A stretch of 64,000 nucleotides of DNA from Diphasiastrum complanatum (taxonomy: Eukaryota; Streptophyta; Lycopodiopsida; Lycopodiales; Lycopodiaceae). Made by a program: the position numbers and the translations under genes. Below are positions 50,161 to 63,120 of this stretch, one piece after another. Position 1 is the first letter of the stretch, and every line of letters starts with the position of its first letter. The DNA lies in assembly GCA_029204225.1 (NCBI GenBank), contig CM055095.1:64379087-64443086 (forward strand), in the 5' to 3' direction. Under the pieces are notes generated by a model. The model worked only from the letters and a program-made list of their open reading frames with translations, did not search any database and was not told where the DNA came from.

Positions 50161-53100
50161 TTGATATACAAGAAGCAGACTGAGGAAGCCATCTTGTGGC
50201 GAATTAGCGCCGAAGTCACCCTTGGAGCCTGTGTTTCCCATGAGCATCTTAGAGAGTGTATTCTTCTTTACATTTGATAATGTTATGACCTCCTGAGACC
50301 TTCGTCTTGTCAGGACCAATCTTCCAATTACCTCCAGAAGGAAGAGAAAGTAGGAGAAAGCTATAAATGCAAGTTTATGGAAGCCCATGTCCCCTCATAA
50401 CATTCTTGTCAAGTGTGTGATTGTTCTGACCTCACCTTGGTGTAAATAAGGTAAATTTTGGTTGTTTTCTTCAATTGATTATGTAAGCCTTTTATTAGCA
50501 TTGTGTCTATCATGAAATCACTAATCCATTGTGTTGAAAACGATAGTTCACTTTTGATCAATACCCCTGATGAAGTGTATAAATTACAATAGGAGTTGAT
50601 CAAGACATTTGTTTCAAATGCCAAAATCTTTGTCCTTGATGATAAGGCCCCGAAAGGTCGTAGGAAGAAGGCTGTTCTCCAAACAATAATGGATGTAGAT
50701 ATGATCAAATATGGAGGGCCGAAATCCTTTCTAATGAAGAGGAAGAGATAATAACAGGGACCAAATTAGTTGTATTTGAAGCTCATGATGTACAAAAAAT
50801 ACAGGATCTTTCCAATTTACAAAAACAAGAACAAAATATAGATGAATAGATAGCTCTTATACAAATGTTATACATATAAATGCTTTGTTAAAAAAAAGGT
50901 ATATATTCAAACATGTGCACAACCCATCAATGGGATTTTTATTATATAAATATGGATTGTTACATTGAAACTTGTCTCTTGCTTTCCATGGCCATTTCAA
51001 TATTGATGATCTGACTATTGATTCTAATGTTCTTCCAGTATGATCTAACTTGTAATGATTTGGCTATTGATTCTAATGCTCTTTCACTATTTTAATAGTT
51101 TTGCCCATTTGATATGATGCTCGTCTTTTATGTACCTACAAATAAGCAATTTTTGATATTAGAAAATGTTTGAGCGCTAAAAGCCCTTTTTGTATGAAAC
51201 ATCAATATGCTTTCTATTACTATACACATTTCGTTCCATGTCTTGATATAATGGTATCCATACTGTATCTCTTTTTTTCCATCTTTGATAGTTAAAATTT
51301 GGACTCAACATTTGTCATTGGATTTGATATCAAAAGCAAATGGATTCTTTTTTAATTCGACACTCTATATCCCCATTTGATTTACAATCCCAAGCTTTGT
51401 CAATAAGTTATGACGAGGTGTCCTTTGACAAATCTTTACAAACAAAATTACGTTATGTAGATTTCATTTTCAATTCATTCAACTGGTCCATGTGGAAGCC
51501 AAAGTATAAAAAAAATAAATAAAAGCATCTTTTGGAAAGGCCCTTTTAAGTTTCAAATTCTTGTAATGAGGACACATATATTTCAAAGACACATAGAAGA
51601 ATATTTTTGTGAAAAGAACTTAGACATTTCAATTCTTTGGTATATTCTTGCAAATGTGAGATAAAGATTATCTGCATTGGCCATCTATGCATGGTATATT
51701 GAAGTGAGCGAAAGAAAGCACATGCAATTTTTGGATCTATATGAAAGAAGATTGTTCCTCCATGACAATATTATGAAGTTGACCCTTGAAGACACCTAAA
51801 CAATGTATTTTCTATGCAATTTCATGATATATTTGACTTGTATTACAAAGATCTCACTTTGGTTAGAAATTTGAATGCTTTGCAAAATAGTATAACATTG
51901 TTTGAGTTTTATGTTTGATATCTAAATTGTGCAATCAAAAAGTTGAATTAATTATGTTTTAATTTTGGTTGATTGAATAAAAGGGATAGGATGTTAAATT
52001 AGCAGCTTCTAGTTCTAAGTAAGTGAGGATGACAAGTGTGAGAATTCAGCATTGGTAGTGAGTTACAAAATGAGGGATTTTAGCAAACACTTCTTCAATG
52101 TATAACTATGCCTATCAAATTCAAACTATGCTATCGTAACAAGAACATTTGATTATACTTTATTCTAATTTTGAAATTATGAGAATTTATGAGGTTGATT
52201 ACATAGAAAAGCATAAAATAGAGTAGAAGTATTGATATACATAAGTGTTTGATGCTCAGACAAAACTATAAGAGAATGAAATAAGATAACAATTGATCAA
52301 AAAAGCATACATTCATTCTGACATAAACAATAAAGTGTAGGATTGAATTTAATAAGTAGCATGTACAAATCAGATGAATTACGAGCACAACACAATAAAG
52401 TATGCAATCGTGTACTCAAAGCAACTCCGAATAAGGATCATCTATGTTTGATACACTTTCGCTAATAAATAGTGAAATGTTGCTAACAATAGTCTAAGGT
52501 AAATGAGTTATCTCTTCATCTATGTGGTAACTAGCTTGAGAAAAATGATCAGCTACTTATACTAGCTAGGAGTGCGTCATGGGCTTATCTAACTGTCGGT
52601 TAGTAGTAGCCGTTTAGCCAAGTCGCAATTGGCACTTAGCCATATTGAGTTGTAAATCACAATTGCAACTTAGCCATATTGTGTTGTCACTTAGGAACTC
52701 ATAATCGTAAGATCATGTAAATAGTCATAATGAGTGAAGGTCCATAAGCAAGTGTAAAGCCCGTAAAGTAAGAGCCTATAAGTAGATATGAAAGTCCATG
52801 AGCTCATAGCCACATGTGAGAGGTATAAACCGTTAGCAAATATTATTTGACTCTCTTCAATAGCTGCTCGATAATCGCTCGATAACTATTTGTCAATTTC
52901 GAACCTGACTGTTAACTTTTCCAATGTATTTTTGCAGATTGTGCGAAAACGTGAATAAAACTGTAGAAACTAGATAAATGAATGGATGTAGATTAAAAAT
53001 CAATTATAGAGAGATAGGGATTATAATTCAACAAAAACTATGTCACAAGCCCCATAAGCTGAAAGCAACATTTAAAATCATTTTTCATTATTGTAAATCC

Positions 53101-56100
53101 TTCATGGGTGATACAGTTTCTCATATTAGTAATCAACTTTGACTCGTTCATACTCAACATCAACAATTGCGACAAACCTTGTCCTCATCTTCAAACTCTT
53201 AAACTTCAAGATACACCCTTGAATTTTAAGGCAAATCCTATAGGTACCTGGACATTCTATATGAATAATAAAGAGAAGAATACTTTTTGAAATATCATTA
53301 AACTCAACAATGCCGAAAAATCGTGAAATCTAACCAACAATATTAAAGCCAATTTTAAGGCAAATTTTATGAAGATAATATTTAAGAAGTCCTAAATTGT
53401 AAAAATGGCATCTTCTTGAAACATAGTAAGGGCCACTCTTTACTGCTAAAGTACTTACTAAAAATGATAAAGATCATCAAAAGGTCCTTATATTGGAGTT
53501 GAATAAGCTTTAAAAACCTAGTATTGGCCTAATTTATGTGATCAAAAATTTAGCTAACAGTCTCCACCAATATTAACTAATTCCAAACATTTAGTGTTAT
53601 TGACATTTCTACTAGTTCTCCTATAGGAAGTTGATGTCTTTCAACATACTCTCTTTATGATTCTTTTGTTGACATACCTTTATCAAGTACTTTGTAAACA
53701 TTATCTTCTATTGATTCCTCTTGCCTTGGCAAGGTTGCTTTTGAATTGCCTATGCTTTTGGATGTTAGGTAATAATAAGTTATAAGCAAGTCATATGACC
53801 AAGGATGAATTGCAAAAGCAAACGAGAATTTTTTTTCCATATAAACAATCTAGAAATATGTTAGAAACATTGGCAAGTTGGAATCATGGAGTGTAAATGA
53901 GTCACAAAATGAACATTAGCATTGGAATTAAATGTTTGGCCACGATAATGTTTCTAGCAAACATTTGAGTAAATGAACTCTCTTTATAGTATTGTCTTTT
54001 TCTTTTGTTCAAAGTTCTTAGCCTGATTGTTACTTTGTGTGGCCATTGGCAATATGAATATTTAAATTTTTAACATTCATTTATTAAAAGAAACTCATTT
54101 GGAATGTAGTATATGAAGTTTATCAATTTTTATCATCATTTCTTAAAAGACCTATGATATTATTTTTATTCCTTCATGCCTAATCTTTTAGTTGTGCTTA
54201 TTTTCTAAAATTATATTGTTACCATTAAACCAAGTTAAGCAATTTTCTAAATAATGAAAGTTAGGCATGCCATAATTTGCACACTTTCCCCTTCTAGTGA
54301 CATTTTATTCCATATGTCCTACATTGTAGCAGCTGCCTTTATGAAGCTTACATGTTTCGAAGGATTTTTTTTGGTGTAGTACTTATCTACCAATGTGTCA
54401 ATAAATAGAATTTTAAATGTTGACAAAATATAATGAAAACATGCCAATCAATAATATCCTAAAAATAATACAATAAGGCAATAATCTTCTTAACCAAATG
54501 TTAATCGACAATGACTATCTATATGAGCTAATTTTCACATCAATTACATGTAATTTATTGAAATAAATTGAGTGAATGCTTGAAGCAATGAAAAAACATT
54601 GAATATGGTGGGCATTAAAATGTGGATATGAGATTTTGTTTGATACGGAAGTTATTGATGAGATAATATCTCAATGTAGTTGTTCTTCATCATTTACTTA
54701 TCAATTTTTATTGTAATGTATCCAAAAAAAAAATGAACTTTATCATTATCCAACACAACACAACTTCACCGACATGAAAACGCATTAGAGTGAATGTTTT
54801 CAAGTTAAATAATATACATATTCATACAAGTATTTGTCATTGCACAACATTCTAACCATTGTGCAAAATGTTATCATAGTGTGCGGTATAATTCTAGTTA
54901 CATGTATTAGTAAATTTAATAACAAATGCTTCACTAATATGTTCTTCAAGTTGTGAAGAACTTAGGGTCAACATAATTTTGTTTGAATCAAATTTGAAAT
55001 AATAGCATGGATATTTCTCAATAAAATATGCTTTACATGATAGAGATGCATGATAATCCCATGTAAGTGTCAAACAAGCATTCTTTTAACTCAAAAAATC
55101 CTTGATGAGAATTCAAAGAATATTCATGTACTATAGATGGTCAAGGATCTACCTTTCAATGTCTTGTATTTCAATGAGTATACTATATTTAAGAAGAGTT
55201 GACTTAACATATTTCATCTCAAGCATTCAAAATAAAACATTAAAGTTCTATTGTTTTGAAATGTATGACACATTTTCATTGTAGATTTTATGCACAAATC
55301 TAACTTCAAAGAAAACTATTGACGATATAATTCTTATTTCATATGGTACATGCCTCCTGGTATCTAGGATCTGAGATCTTTTGAAGTGAGTACTCTTGAT
55401 TATTGTTGTGTCACAAGTAAGAACCTACACCATGTCGACATGTAAGATTTATGGTCGCTAGAAGTTGTAAGAATTATGTTAAGAGAATCATAATCGACAA
55501 TGCAATTATAATACTAAGATATTTGATAATCAATTGAAGCTTGTTCATGACAATAAGATGTCTAGATAATAATATTTCTTATCACATTTGTTCTTTAGCT
55601 TTAAAACTTGAATGATATATCTTGTATAACTTTATGGCCATTGAATTATAGAAAAAGACAATTATACATTTAGTTTTAAAATATGGTTGAAAGTAGTTGA
55701 TAGTGCTATTAAGTATGATCCATATAATAATAATTAGATTTAATTGACTTTGAAAATTAGCTCTAAACCATTTAAGATAAGTTCAATATCTATTGATGCA
55801 TGTTGAGATGGTGGATGATAATGAGTTCCAAATATTACGATGGTAGCCAAGGTTTGAGCATGAATGTCCTCCTTTGAAAGAAAATATCTTGACTATAAAT
55901 GTGAGTCAACATAGATGGAAAGGGTGAAAAAGCAAGTTGATGTTGTTTTTACAATGAGATGAAGGCCTACAAGAGCAACATTTGTTGGGAAAAAAAAAGG
56001 ACTTATTATTTCAAGTTTTTAGACAAGGGAATGACTTTTAGTGGTGAAAAAGGAGGTATAAATTAAAGTTCTTGTGAGGGTGGATTGAGAGCAAAAAGCA

Positions 56101-56690
56101 ATTACTCTTCTTGCTTTTGTTGAAGGTGTTGATTAGATTGAATAGAATTGAAAACACAGATCAACACTGCTATGCTGAAAGCTAGATTTAGTATCATTTT
56201 GTGGTGCAAATATCATCTTCATAACATGTAACTATAATGAAATAATAAAGAAATTCAAGAATTGCCTCTAGGATTTTTCTTTTACAAATTTTGTTGATAT
56301 TTGTCCTAGAAATAATGGTGGATGTTGATTGACGTATAGATGATACCTAGACTATATGTAAGTGGGGAAGTTGATATTAGAACTCCACATTGTGCAATTT
56401 AGATGCTAAAAGGTGTATCAGTGTTTAGTAAATACTAAATAGAACAAAGCTGGATATATTGTTAGAAAACCTCATTTTTCCACCAATGTTAGTTGTACAA
56501 TTTGAAGCTTTGATTCCCCTCTAGAAGTTCATATTCATATCCCATTTCATTTGCCTACTACTTCTTCCTCAAAAAGTTGGCTCATGAATTTAGGAAAAAC
56601 TATACTTTTCCACCCATTATTTTTTACTAGTGAGGGTTCTTGGCTTTCTTGAAAATATATGAGAGTTTTAGTTAGAATGTCAGATTCTCA
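50161..56690. other. long AT-rich region, nothing recognised
   Basis: About 6.5 kb of very AT-rich DNA without an open frame longer than about 100 codons and without recognisable domains, LTR termini, PBS or RNA genes. Short degenerate purine and pyrimidine stretches only. Probably old, decayed transposon sequence. Confidence 0.45.
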
Positions 56691-57240
56691 TTTTGTCATC
56701 ATTTGCATTGTTCACCATCCCTCACATGCAACCAAAAAATACTTGCCAACATAGCATACAACATCAATTCACCATGAGCTATACTCCAAAACAGAATGAA
56801 GTTGTTGAAAAAAAGAATAGTGCACTCCTAGATGCTACAAGATCAAGTCCATCACATGTCAATTCCTCAAGAAATTGTTGATTGAGACTATTTCGAATAT
56901 TTGTTATTTACAAAATTATTCTTGTATTGAGTTAGTTGACTCAAAAAGTTTATTTGAAGCTTATTATGGATATAATCGAAGCATCAAACAAGGAGTCTTT
57001 GGATGCCTTTCCTACATATAGATACCTTGCAAGTTATGAAAGATATTTAATCTTGCGAATTGTCAATTTATTTTCTTGGAAGACCAATTTTATGATTTCA
57101 AGTAGAACCACTCATTTCAAGAGTTTGTTCCAACAACTCCTTTTTTCATTGATGAGCCTAGCACCATTCAAATCTCTCAAGAAGATGTTGAAAGTTTCAT
57201 CTCACAACAAGAGCAAACACCTCAACAAACATTATCATCT
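56691..57240 (+). pseudogene. Copia integrase relic, same family as 12.5-13.9 kb
   Basis: Reads FTMSYTPKQNEVVEKKNSAL (about 56770), matching ASYTPQQNGVVERKN in the 12.5-kb relic. Near 57070-57170 it matches that relic again at the nucleotide level (AATTTTATGATTTCAAGTAG against AAGTTCTATGATTTCAAGTAG at 13677; GAGTTTGTTCCAACAACTCC against GAGCTTGTTCCAACAACTCC). Much is deleted in between and there are many stops. Confidence 0.7.
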
Positions 57241-57789
57241 TTTCTTTGATGATTTGCAAGACAAATACACTCACTTCATTAATTTTAATCTCAGAAATAT
57301 ATGATGCTAGATAATTTGACATATTATTGAACCTCTAATACTCGCGCTCAGTATAACTGGCCATCTTCTCCTCACTAGTCGCACTTTCGTAGATCCTTAT
57401 GATCATCAATTAGGACAAGTAGACAGCTCGACGAGTTATAATCCTATTACTTGTGCCTACTATTACTCGCCATCAGTGAAAATCTAGAATTTGTCAGATC
57501 TTTTGAGAATCAGATCCCATATGTATTTCTCAGTTATTTTCATTTTTCTCGTTTGTCTTTTGGATTTGCATTTACACCGCTTCGCATCCATCCAACTTTT
57601 ATTTTGATCTTGATCAAATCTTGATCTGAGATTCATTACCGCATCAGTTTGATCATCAATCAGATCCATCATCTGATCACCCATACGTTGAAAAGATCTA
57701 CAAAAATTATCTGAGGAAAAAAAGCAAGAAAAAGATCAAAAACATACAAAATGAAAATACTGAAAATCGTCCTATTTCCCATTCTATTG

Positions 57790-58870
57790 TATGCATCTGA
57801 GATCTGGTAGGATATTATCCACTCTGGATCTCCCTAAACTCGAGAAATTCATCAACGTATGGACATTACCTGAACCCGTTGACATGGATCCACCCCCATG
57901 GACAATTTTAGGTCGTTTGTACTCCACACAGTCCGAAAGATCCCCAAGATCGACCTTTCGAGGTCTGATGACAAGGGAGATCCACAATGATTTTTACAGA
58001 TCTACACCCAAGCATGTAGAGCCTACAAAGACGACAACCCACAAGAGTTGTTAAGATATTTCAATCTGTGTCTAATCGACAATGCAAAAGATTAGTACTT
58101 CAATCTTGAGCAGAATGAAAGAGGTGACTGGAACATCTTACAGGCTAAGTTCATCACACGATTCAAAACCACTCGTTTCCTTTCTGATCCATTCCTGCAA
58201 CATGGACAAATCCGTATGGATACGAGAAACGACTCCCTGCGCGATTATATTGAATGGACTAAGAGATTGCACGGTGGATGCGACCCTGATAGTGTCTCAG
58301 ACCATAGGGTGTCCTGACATGGTTCATGGCAGAATTACCCAAGGGAATCAGGCAGCAAATGAAGCGAAGAGGCAAATATGTGTCTTTTCAAGCAGCCTGC
58401 GCTGATGCCATTAAGAGAGTCGACGATAGTGAGAGCAGTAGTTCGGACTCTGATGACTCCGACCAATAATGAAGACACAGAAAAGAACAAAGAGCCAAAC
58501 GCAAGGACAAGCTACATGATGATGCTTCCACCTCTACATCCAATAGCGTCGATACCATCATATCCGCCAAGGAGAGGTTGCACATGCAAAGCAACAAGCA
58601 AATGAGAAAGCTCGCTATCGACCTCACCATGGTTGTCTATCAAAAGCTTATCCAAGGAGAGAATCCACTTGGTGTCCACACTGCTCTAACAACCATACAA
58701 GAAATGAGTGCCCATAGTTGAGACAGAGGTGTAAAAACTACAGCAAATAAGTATCCTAAAACACTTGAAATGATGAGGGAGACAATAGATTATGATCTCA
58801 TAAGATTAGCACAACTTGAACCATCAAAATCCCCACAGTCTGAGCACTATACACCAGACCCACATTCAAT
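57790..58870 (+). pseudogene. Gypsy gag relic (third copy)
   Basis: Begins MHLRSGRILSTLDLPKLEKF, an opening I associate with plant Gypsy gags. It continues in broken frames with ELLRYFNLCLIDNAKD, WNILQAKFITRFKTTRF, DSLRDYIEWTKRL, an acidic linker and the knuckle-like WCPHCSNNHTRNECP (about 58655-58705), which parallels WCPHCRGAHIGNE in the 28.2-kb gag. It is cut at about 58875 by the LTR of a minus-strand Copia. Confidence 0.75.
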
Positions 58871-58877
58871 CCTATAA

Positions 58878-59335
58878 TGATTAGGAATCACAAGAACTCA
58901 AAGAATTAAGAGCATAGAGAGCAATTGCATGAACATGAGAGAAAAATCATGAAATTGCTTGATTGATTTTGGTGAGAGATCATCACCTATATATACATGA
59001 TCCATCACGATTTTGGGCAGGTATGAGTAGCCCTAAACCTATCCCTAATGCTAATTTTGGTGGATCTTTCATCCCCACCAGGTTAGGGTTGGAATCTTGG
59101 AGATCCCTCAACAATGTAAAAATTATCAAAAATAGTTCCTACTTTTTCTCTCTTGTATCTAAGCATGATTTGGACTCATTCCAAAGGTTCTATCACTTAG
59201 GTCTACTTGAGAACATCCTTATGAATGGAATCCTATGCTATTTGGCACGTGTGACAATCCCACATCATGACCATCTAACTATTTACAAGTCATATGACCA
59301 AAAACTAGTCAAGCTAGAATTGTGAATTTTTAACA
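58878..59335 (-). repeat. 3' LTR of the minus-strand Copia
   Basis: On the minus strand it starts TGTTAAAAATTC at 59335. The far end is placed at TG/CA 58878 because Gypsy gag reads up to that point; this edge is uncertain. A TATATATAGG motif lies at about 58988-58997 (minus). Confidence 0.55.
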
Positions 59336-59347
59336 CTCCTCCTCACT
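59336..59347 (-). other. polypurine tract of the minus-strand Copia
   Basis: AGTGAGGAGGAG on the minus strand, between the Pol stop (59350-59352) and the LTR. Confidence 0.7.
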
Positions 59348-59349
59348 AT

Positions 59350-61314
59350 CTAGCTTGGTTCAATCATTGCTTTACTAATCACTCCAAGTGATGATCTGAA
59401 CTTCATAAAAGGTGTCTTTTGAAGTGGTTTAGTAAGTAGATCAGCTACACATTCATTGCTTGGAACATGCTCCAAAGCAATCTCCTTGGCTTGCACCATT
59501 TATCTCACAAAGTGATGGCATATCTCAATGTGCTTAGATCTTGCATGGAAGATTGGGTTAGATGCAAGGTGTTGGGCTGATCCTCTAAGTACCTCTATGC
59601 CTAAGATGAAGTGAAGACACCCTATATCTACCATCTTGAACTCTAAGGATAGATCTATCTTGATTTTTTCAATACCATCAATACTATTTTCACTAATGAT
59701 GATGTCATCTACATAAATGAGTAAAAGTACAATACCAACATATTCACTTTGAACAAAAGAAAGTGAAATAAGATAGCAATGTAATCTTGAATTCCAAGAT
59801 CTCGAGGCTTGCTTCAAGCCATAGATGCTTCTTTGTAGATGTCACACTTTGTTCTCCATTCCATGCTTGATGAACCCTTGTGGCTGCTCCATATAGATAT
59901 CCTCTTCCAAAAAACCATTCAAGAAAGCATTAGAGACATCCATTTGACATAGGATCCATCCAAAATGTGATGCAAGTGCAATGATTAGTCTTATTGTGAC
60001 CATCTTGGCCATGGGTGCAAATGTTTCCTCATAGTCTATCCCTCTCTCTTGAGCATAACCTTTTGCAACTAATCTTGCTTTATGTTTGTTAACACTCCCA
60101 TTTGCATTCAACTTAAGCTTGAAGACCCACTTGCATCCTATTACATTCCTTTGAGGTCTATCAACAAGCAACCAAGTTTCATTCTCAATCAAGGCATTAT
60201 ACTCATTCAACATAGCTTTATACCATTCTTTGGAGTTCAATGCTTCTTTAACATTAGATGGTTCTTCAAAACTAGATAAAGCATAAGAAGTGGATGAGAT
60301 ACCCTCAACTTGCTGCCCTTTGCCTTGATATGTAAACCTTGATGGCTCCACTTTTGCCCTTGAAGATCTCCTTGGTGTGATAGGTGGGTTTGGTACTTGC
60401 TCCTCCTCGAAATCAAGATCTTGCTCCTCGGCCATCTTCTTCTTGATTGTTGGAGCACTTGAGCCTTCTTCAAGCATATGCATATGATGTTTATCAAATA
60501 TAACATCCCTTGAAACAACAAATTTGTTCAAGGATGGGAGATAGATTTTGTGGCCCTTGCTTGAGCTTGCATATCCAAGCATGATCCCTCTTGTGGAAGA
60601 TGGATCTTCCTTGGTTCTTGTTTTCAATGGCACATGCACATAACATATACACCCAAAAACTTTCAAGTGATAATGATTGAGTTTCTTTCCATACATCTCA
60701 TAAGGAGTTTTGCCTTCAATTGCTTTGCAAGACACCCTATTCATCAAGTATTTTGCACATACAAGAGATTCACCACAAAAGGAATTGGGAAAACAAGCAT
60801 CCAACCTTAAAGCCTTAGAACATTCACATAATGTTCTATTCCTTCTTTCAACAAATCCATTTTGTTGAGGAGTGTAAGGACAAAAAAGTCTTTTTCTTGA
60901 TCCCTTCCTCCTCACAAAAGGCCTTGAACTCATTGGAGATGAATTCTCCACCATTGTCACTTCTAAGAATCTTGATGCTATCATAATGATGCTTTTCCAC
61001 AAACAACTTGAACTTTACAAAAGTATCAAATACTTGAGATTTGAAGGAAAGTAAGGACACCCAACAATATCTTGAGAAGTCACCTTCTTATGTTCCTTGG
61101 ATAAAGCATAAGCTTCACAAACCTTGTCTTCCTTCCCAATAGACCTTGGCAGGCCTAAAGCATACTCCTCCTTGATCATAGCCTCCATGGAACCCGAGTT
61201 GACATGTCCAAGTCTTTTGTGCCATAAAGTGAAGGTAGATATCTTGCTCTTTTCGACCAACATGACAAAATTAGTATCCACAAATGCATCCAACTTATAA
61301 AGTTTGTCACTCAT
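59350..61314 (-). pseudogene. Copia integrase-RT-RNase H remnant
   Basis: Starts within the protease-integrase linker (KLYKLDAFVD), then LWHKRLGHVNSGSMEAM, RSDNGGEFISNEF and, after a frameshift near 60900, TPQQNGFVERRNRTL. The long frame 61002-59842 holds integrase C-terminus, KVFGCICYVH, hinge, and RT with IGCKWVFKLKLNANGSVNKH, ARLVAKGYAQERGIDYEETF, MDVSNAFLNGFLEEDIYMEQ. The next frame has ASRSWNSRL and catalytic YVDD, then MVDIGCLHFILGIEVL joins abruptly (about 59580) to SAQHLASNPIFHARSKHIE of RNase H. Roughly 150-200 codons of RT end and RNase H start are missing. Confidence 0.88.
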
Positions 61315-61412
61315 GATGACAATCTTATGTCATGTTATCCAACTTGTGGCATAACATGGCCCAAGCTGAATGTTATGCCACAAGTTGATGAAATGACATA
61401 AGATGGTCATCA
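61314..61412. repeat. foldback hairpin, 44-bp arms
   Basis: Arm 1 at 61314-61357 and arm 2 at 61370-61412 are inverse complements over about 40 of 44 positions, with a 12-nt loop. Both arms contain ATGTCAT and AACTTGTGGCATAACAT (or their complements). It starts exactly where the truncated Copia stops. It could be a MITE-like foldback element, a repair product or a small-RNA precursor. Confidence 0.9.
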
Positions 61413-62180
61413 GTGGTGACATCACATGATGGACTAACTTCATTTATTCAAGGGATGAGAGATTTAGTTGTGGTCATTTTCTTTGAAAAACTTGAGCCCT
61501 TAAGTGTGTTGAGTTTATTTGAAGATTTCCCTAGCCTTGCAAAGTATCTATTCCTCCATGCTTTACTCCCAAAAGGTTTGACATGGAGAATTGTAGTGGG
61601 CGAAATGAATGAAGAGAGGCTTTCTCCCTCTCACCCTTTTTGCGTTCTCGACTCTTACGAATTTACTAAAGGACGCTCGTGCAGTCCTTCCAATGATTCG
61701 TGCCCATGAAAAAAGGCGAGAAATATGGGTCTATATGAAAAGTAGTCTCACAACTTCACTGCTGTTTGCATGACAGTTGACACAAATACTCGTCCTCGTT
61801 TTGCACAGATTAACGCGATAACCTTCATAAATCGTGCCCAGTGCAGATGTTTACGTATGACCCCACTCCAAATACAGCGCTACGTCGCTACCTTCGACTG
61901 ATAATGTGGAGCTGTGAAGGTTATGTGGCAGTGTGTTAAGTTGCAACTTGTGCTGCAGTGGCAAGTAGCAGAAACGTCTGAGCTCATACTACATGACTCA
62001 TCAGCCAGCTATCCCTTATAAGGCGATGAATCTATGTTATAAACTATAATACGGATGCGACAATGCATATTGGCATGTTGTGTAGTGTGACGTTCAATAG
62101 GAGTGGGACCTCATGGCTTCTAGCTTCTGACTTCTGAACCTCGTTCGTCAAAAGCACGACGTGCAAACTAAACAGTTGCA

Positions 62181-62183
<3 letters not shown>
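61413..62183. other. unassigned
   Basis: Mixed-composition DNA; a 98-codon plus-strand open frame at 61413-61709 has no recognisable domain. No element ends seen. Confidence 0.4.

Positions 62184-62227
<44 letters not shown>
62184..62227. repeat. (TC)22 microsatellite
   Basis: About 22 uninterrupted TC units. Confidence 0.95.
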
Positions 62228-62231
<4 letters not shown>

Positions 62232-63095
62232 ACAAATCTAATATTCATTTACCATCAAACACTATCTTCATTTACTTTACACTTAACACTTAACACTATC
62301 TATTCAAACACTTATCGACCTCACAAAAACAAACAAAATAAACTTTATCTTTAATATATATGTATTCCAAAAGTTTTTAATATCTTGAAGCACGAACCTC
62401 TAAGCATCAATAGCATGAAATGATCTTCAAGATCCAAGCTCTAAACGCAAGAATCGCTCCAAACTCGCCTTCCATCACTCCAACCTGCACAAAAAAGAAG
62501 AAGAAGAAAGACGCTGGATAGCACGAAATGTCCAAAAATCATCAGACGTCGGAATCCGACGCCCTCCAAACACGTCAGAATCCGAAATTTGTGTCAGTCG
62601 AGACCCAAACGTCAGAAGCCAGTGGTCGTAGACAAGCTTTTGGATTGCTGACGTGGATGTTGAAATTTGACGTCCGTCAGATTTCAACGTCCACGTCGGA
62701 TGACACGTAATTTTGTTTTTAAAAACATATTCCACACCATATCCACGTCGAGCTGTCGGGGATTCCAACGTCCACTTTGAAAATTGGTTGCTCCCACATT
62801 TTCCCGATCACTGGACCTCTAGTTTTGGAATTCTTGCTTGGATGTCGAATTTTGACGTGTCAAATTGCGACGAATTATAAAAATTTTGAAACTCCGTCGG
62901 ACGCCCACGTCGGAATCCGAACGATATGTTATTGTGAGCTAAGTTTAGAATACTTTATTTAATAATTGTGCTCCATGTCACTTATTAGCCTAAGGACGAA
63001 TGTTGGACTCACACATGCAGGATGCCAATGTAGTGTCGCGGTTATTGCAGAAGCTTCTTGTCATATTTTAGAATATTCCATGTCATTCCCAAAAT
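62228..63095. other. unassigned, with dispersed GACGTCGGAATCCGA-like repeats
   Basis: Short related words occur several times: GACGTCGGAATCCGACG (62546), GTCAGAATCCGAAAT (62574), ACGTCCACGTCGGATGAC (62687), CCACGTCGGAATCCGAACG (62908). They appear in both orientations and are CpG-rich in an otherwise AT-rich setting. No gene recognised. Confidence 0.5.
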
Positions 63096-63120
63096 CGGAC
63101 AACAATGGATACTGTTTTAG

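Larger units (their letters stand above)
58878..61314 (-). mobile_element. minus-strand Copia, 5'-truncated
   Basis: 3' LTR, polypurine tract, RNase H remnant, RT and integrase in order from low to high coordinates. It was inserted into the Gypsy gag at its 3' end and is cut off at 61314, next to a hairpin. No 5' LTR, gag or protease remain. Confidence 0.8.
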
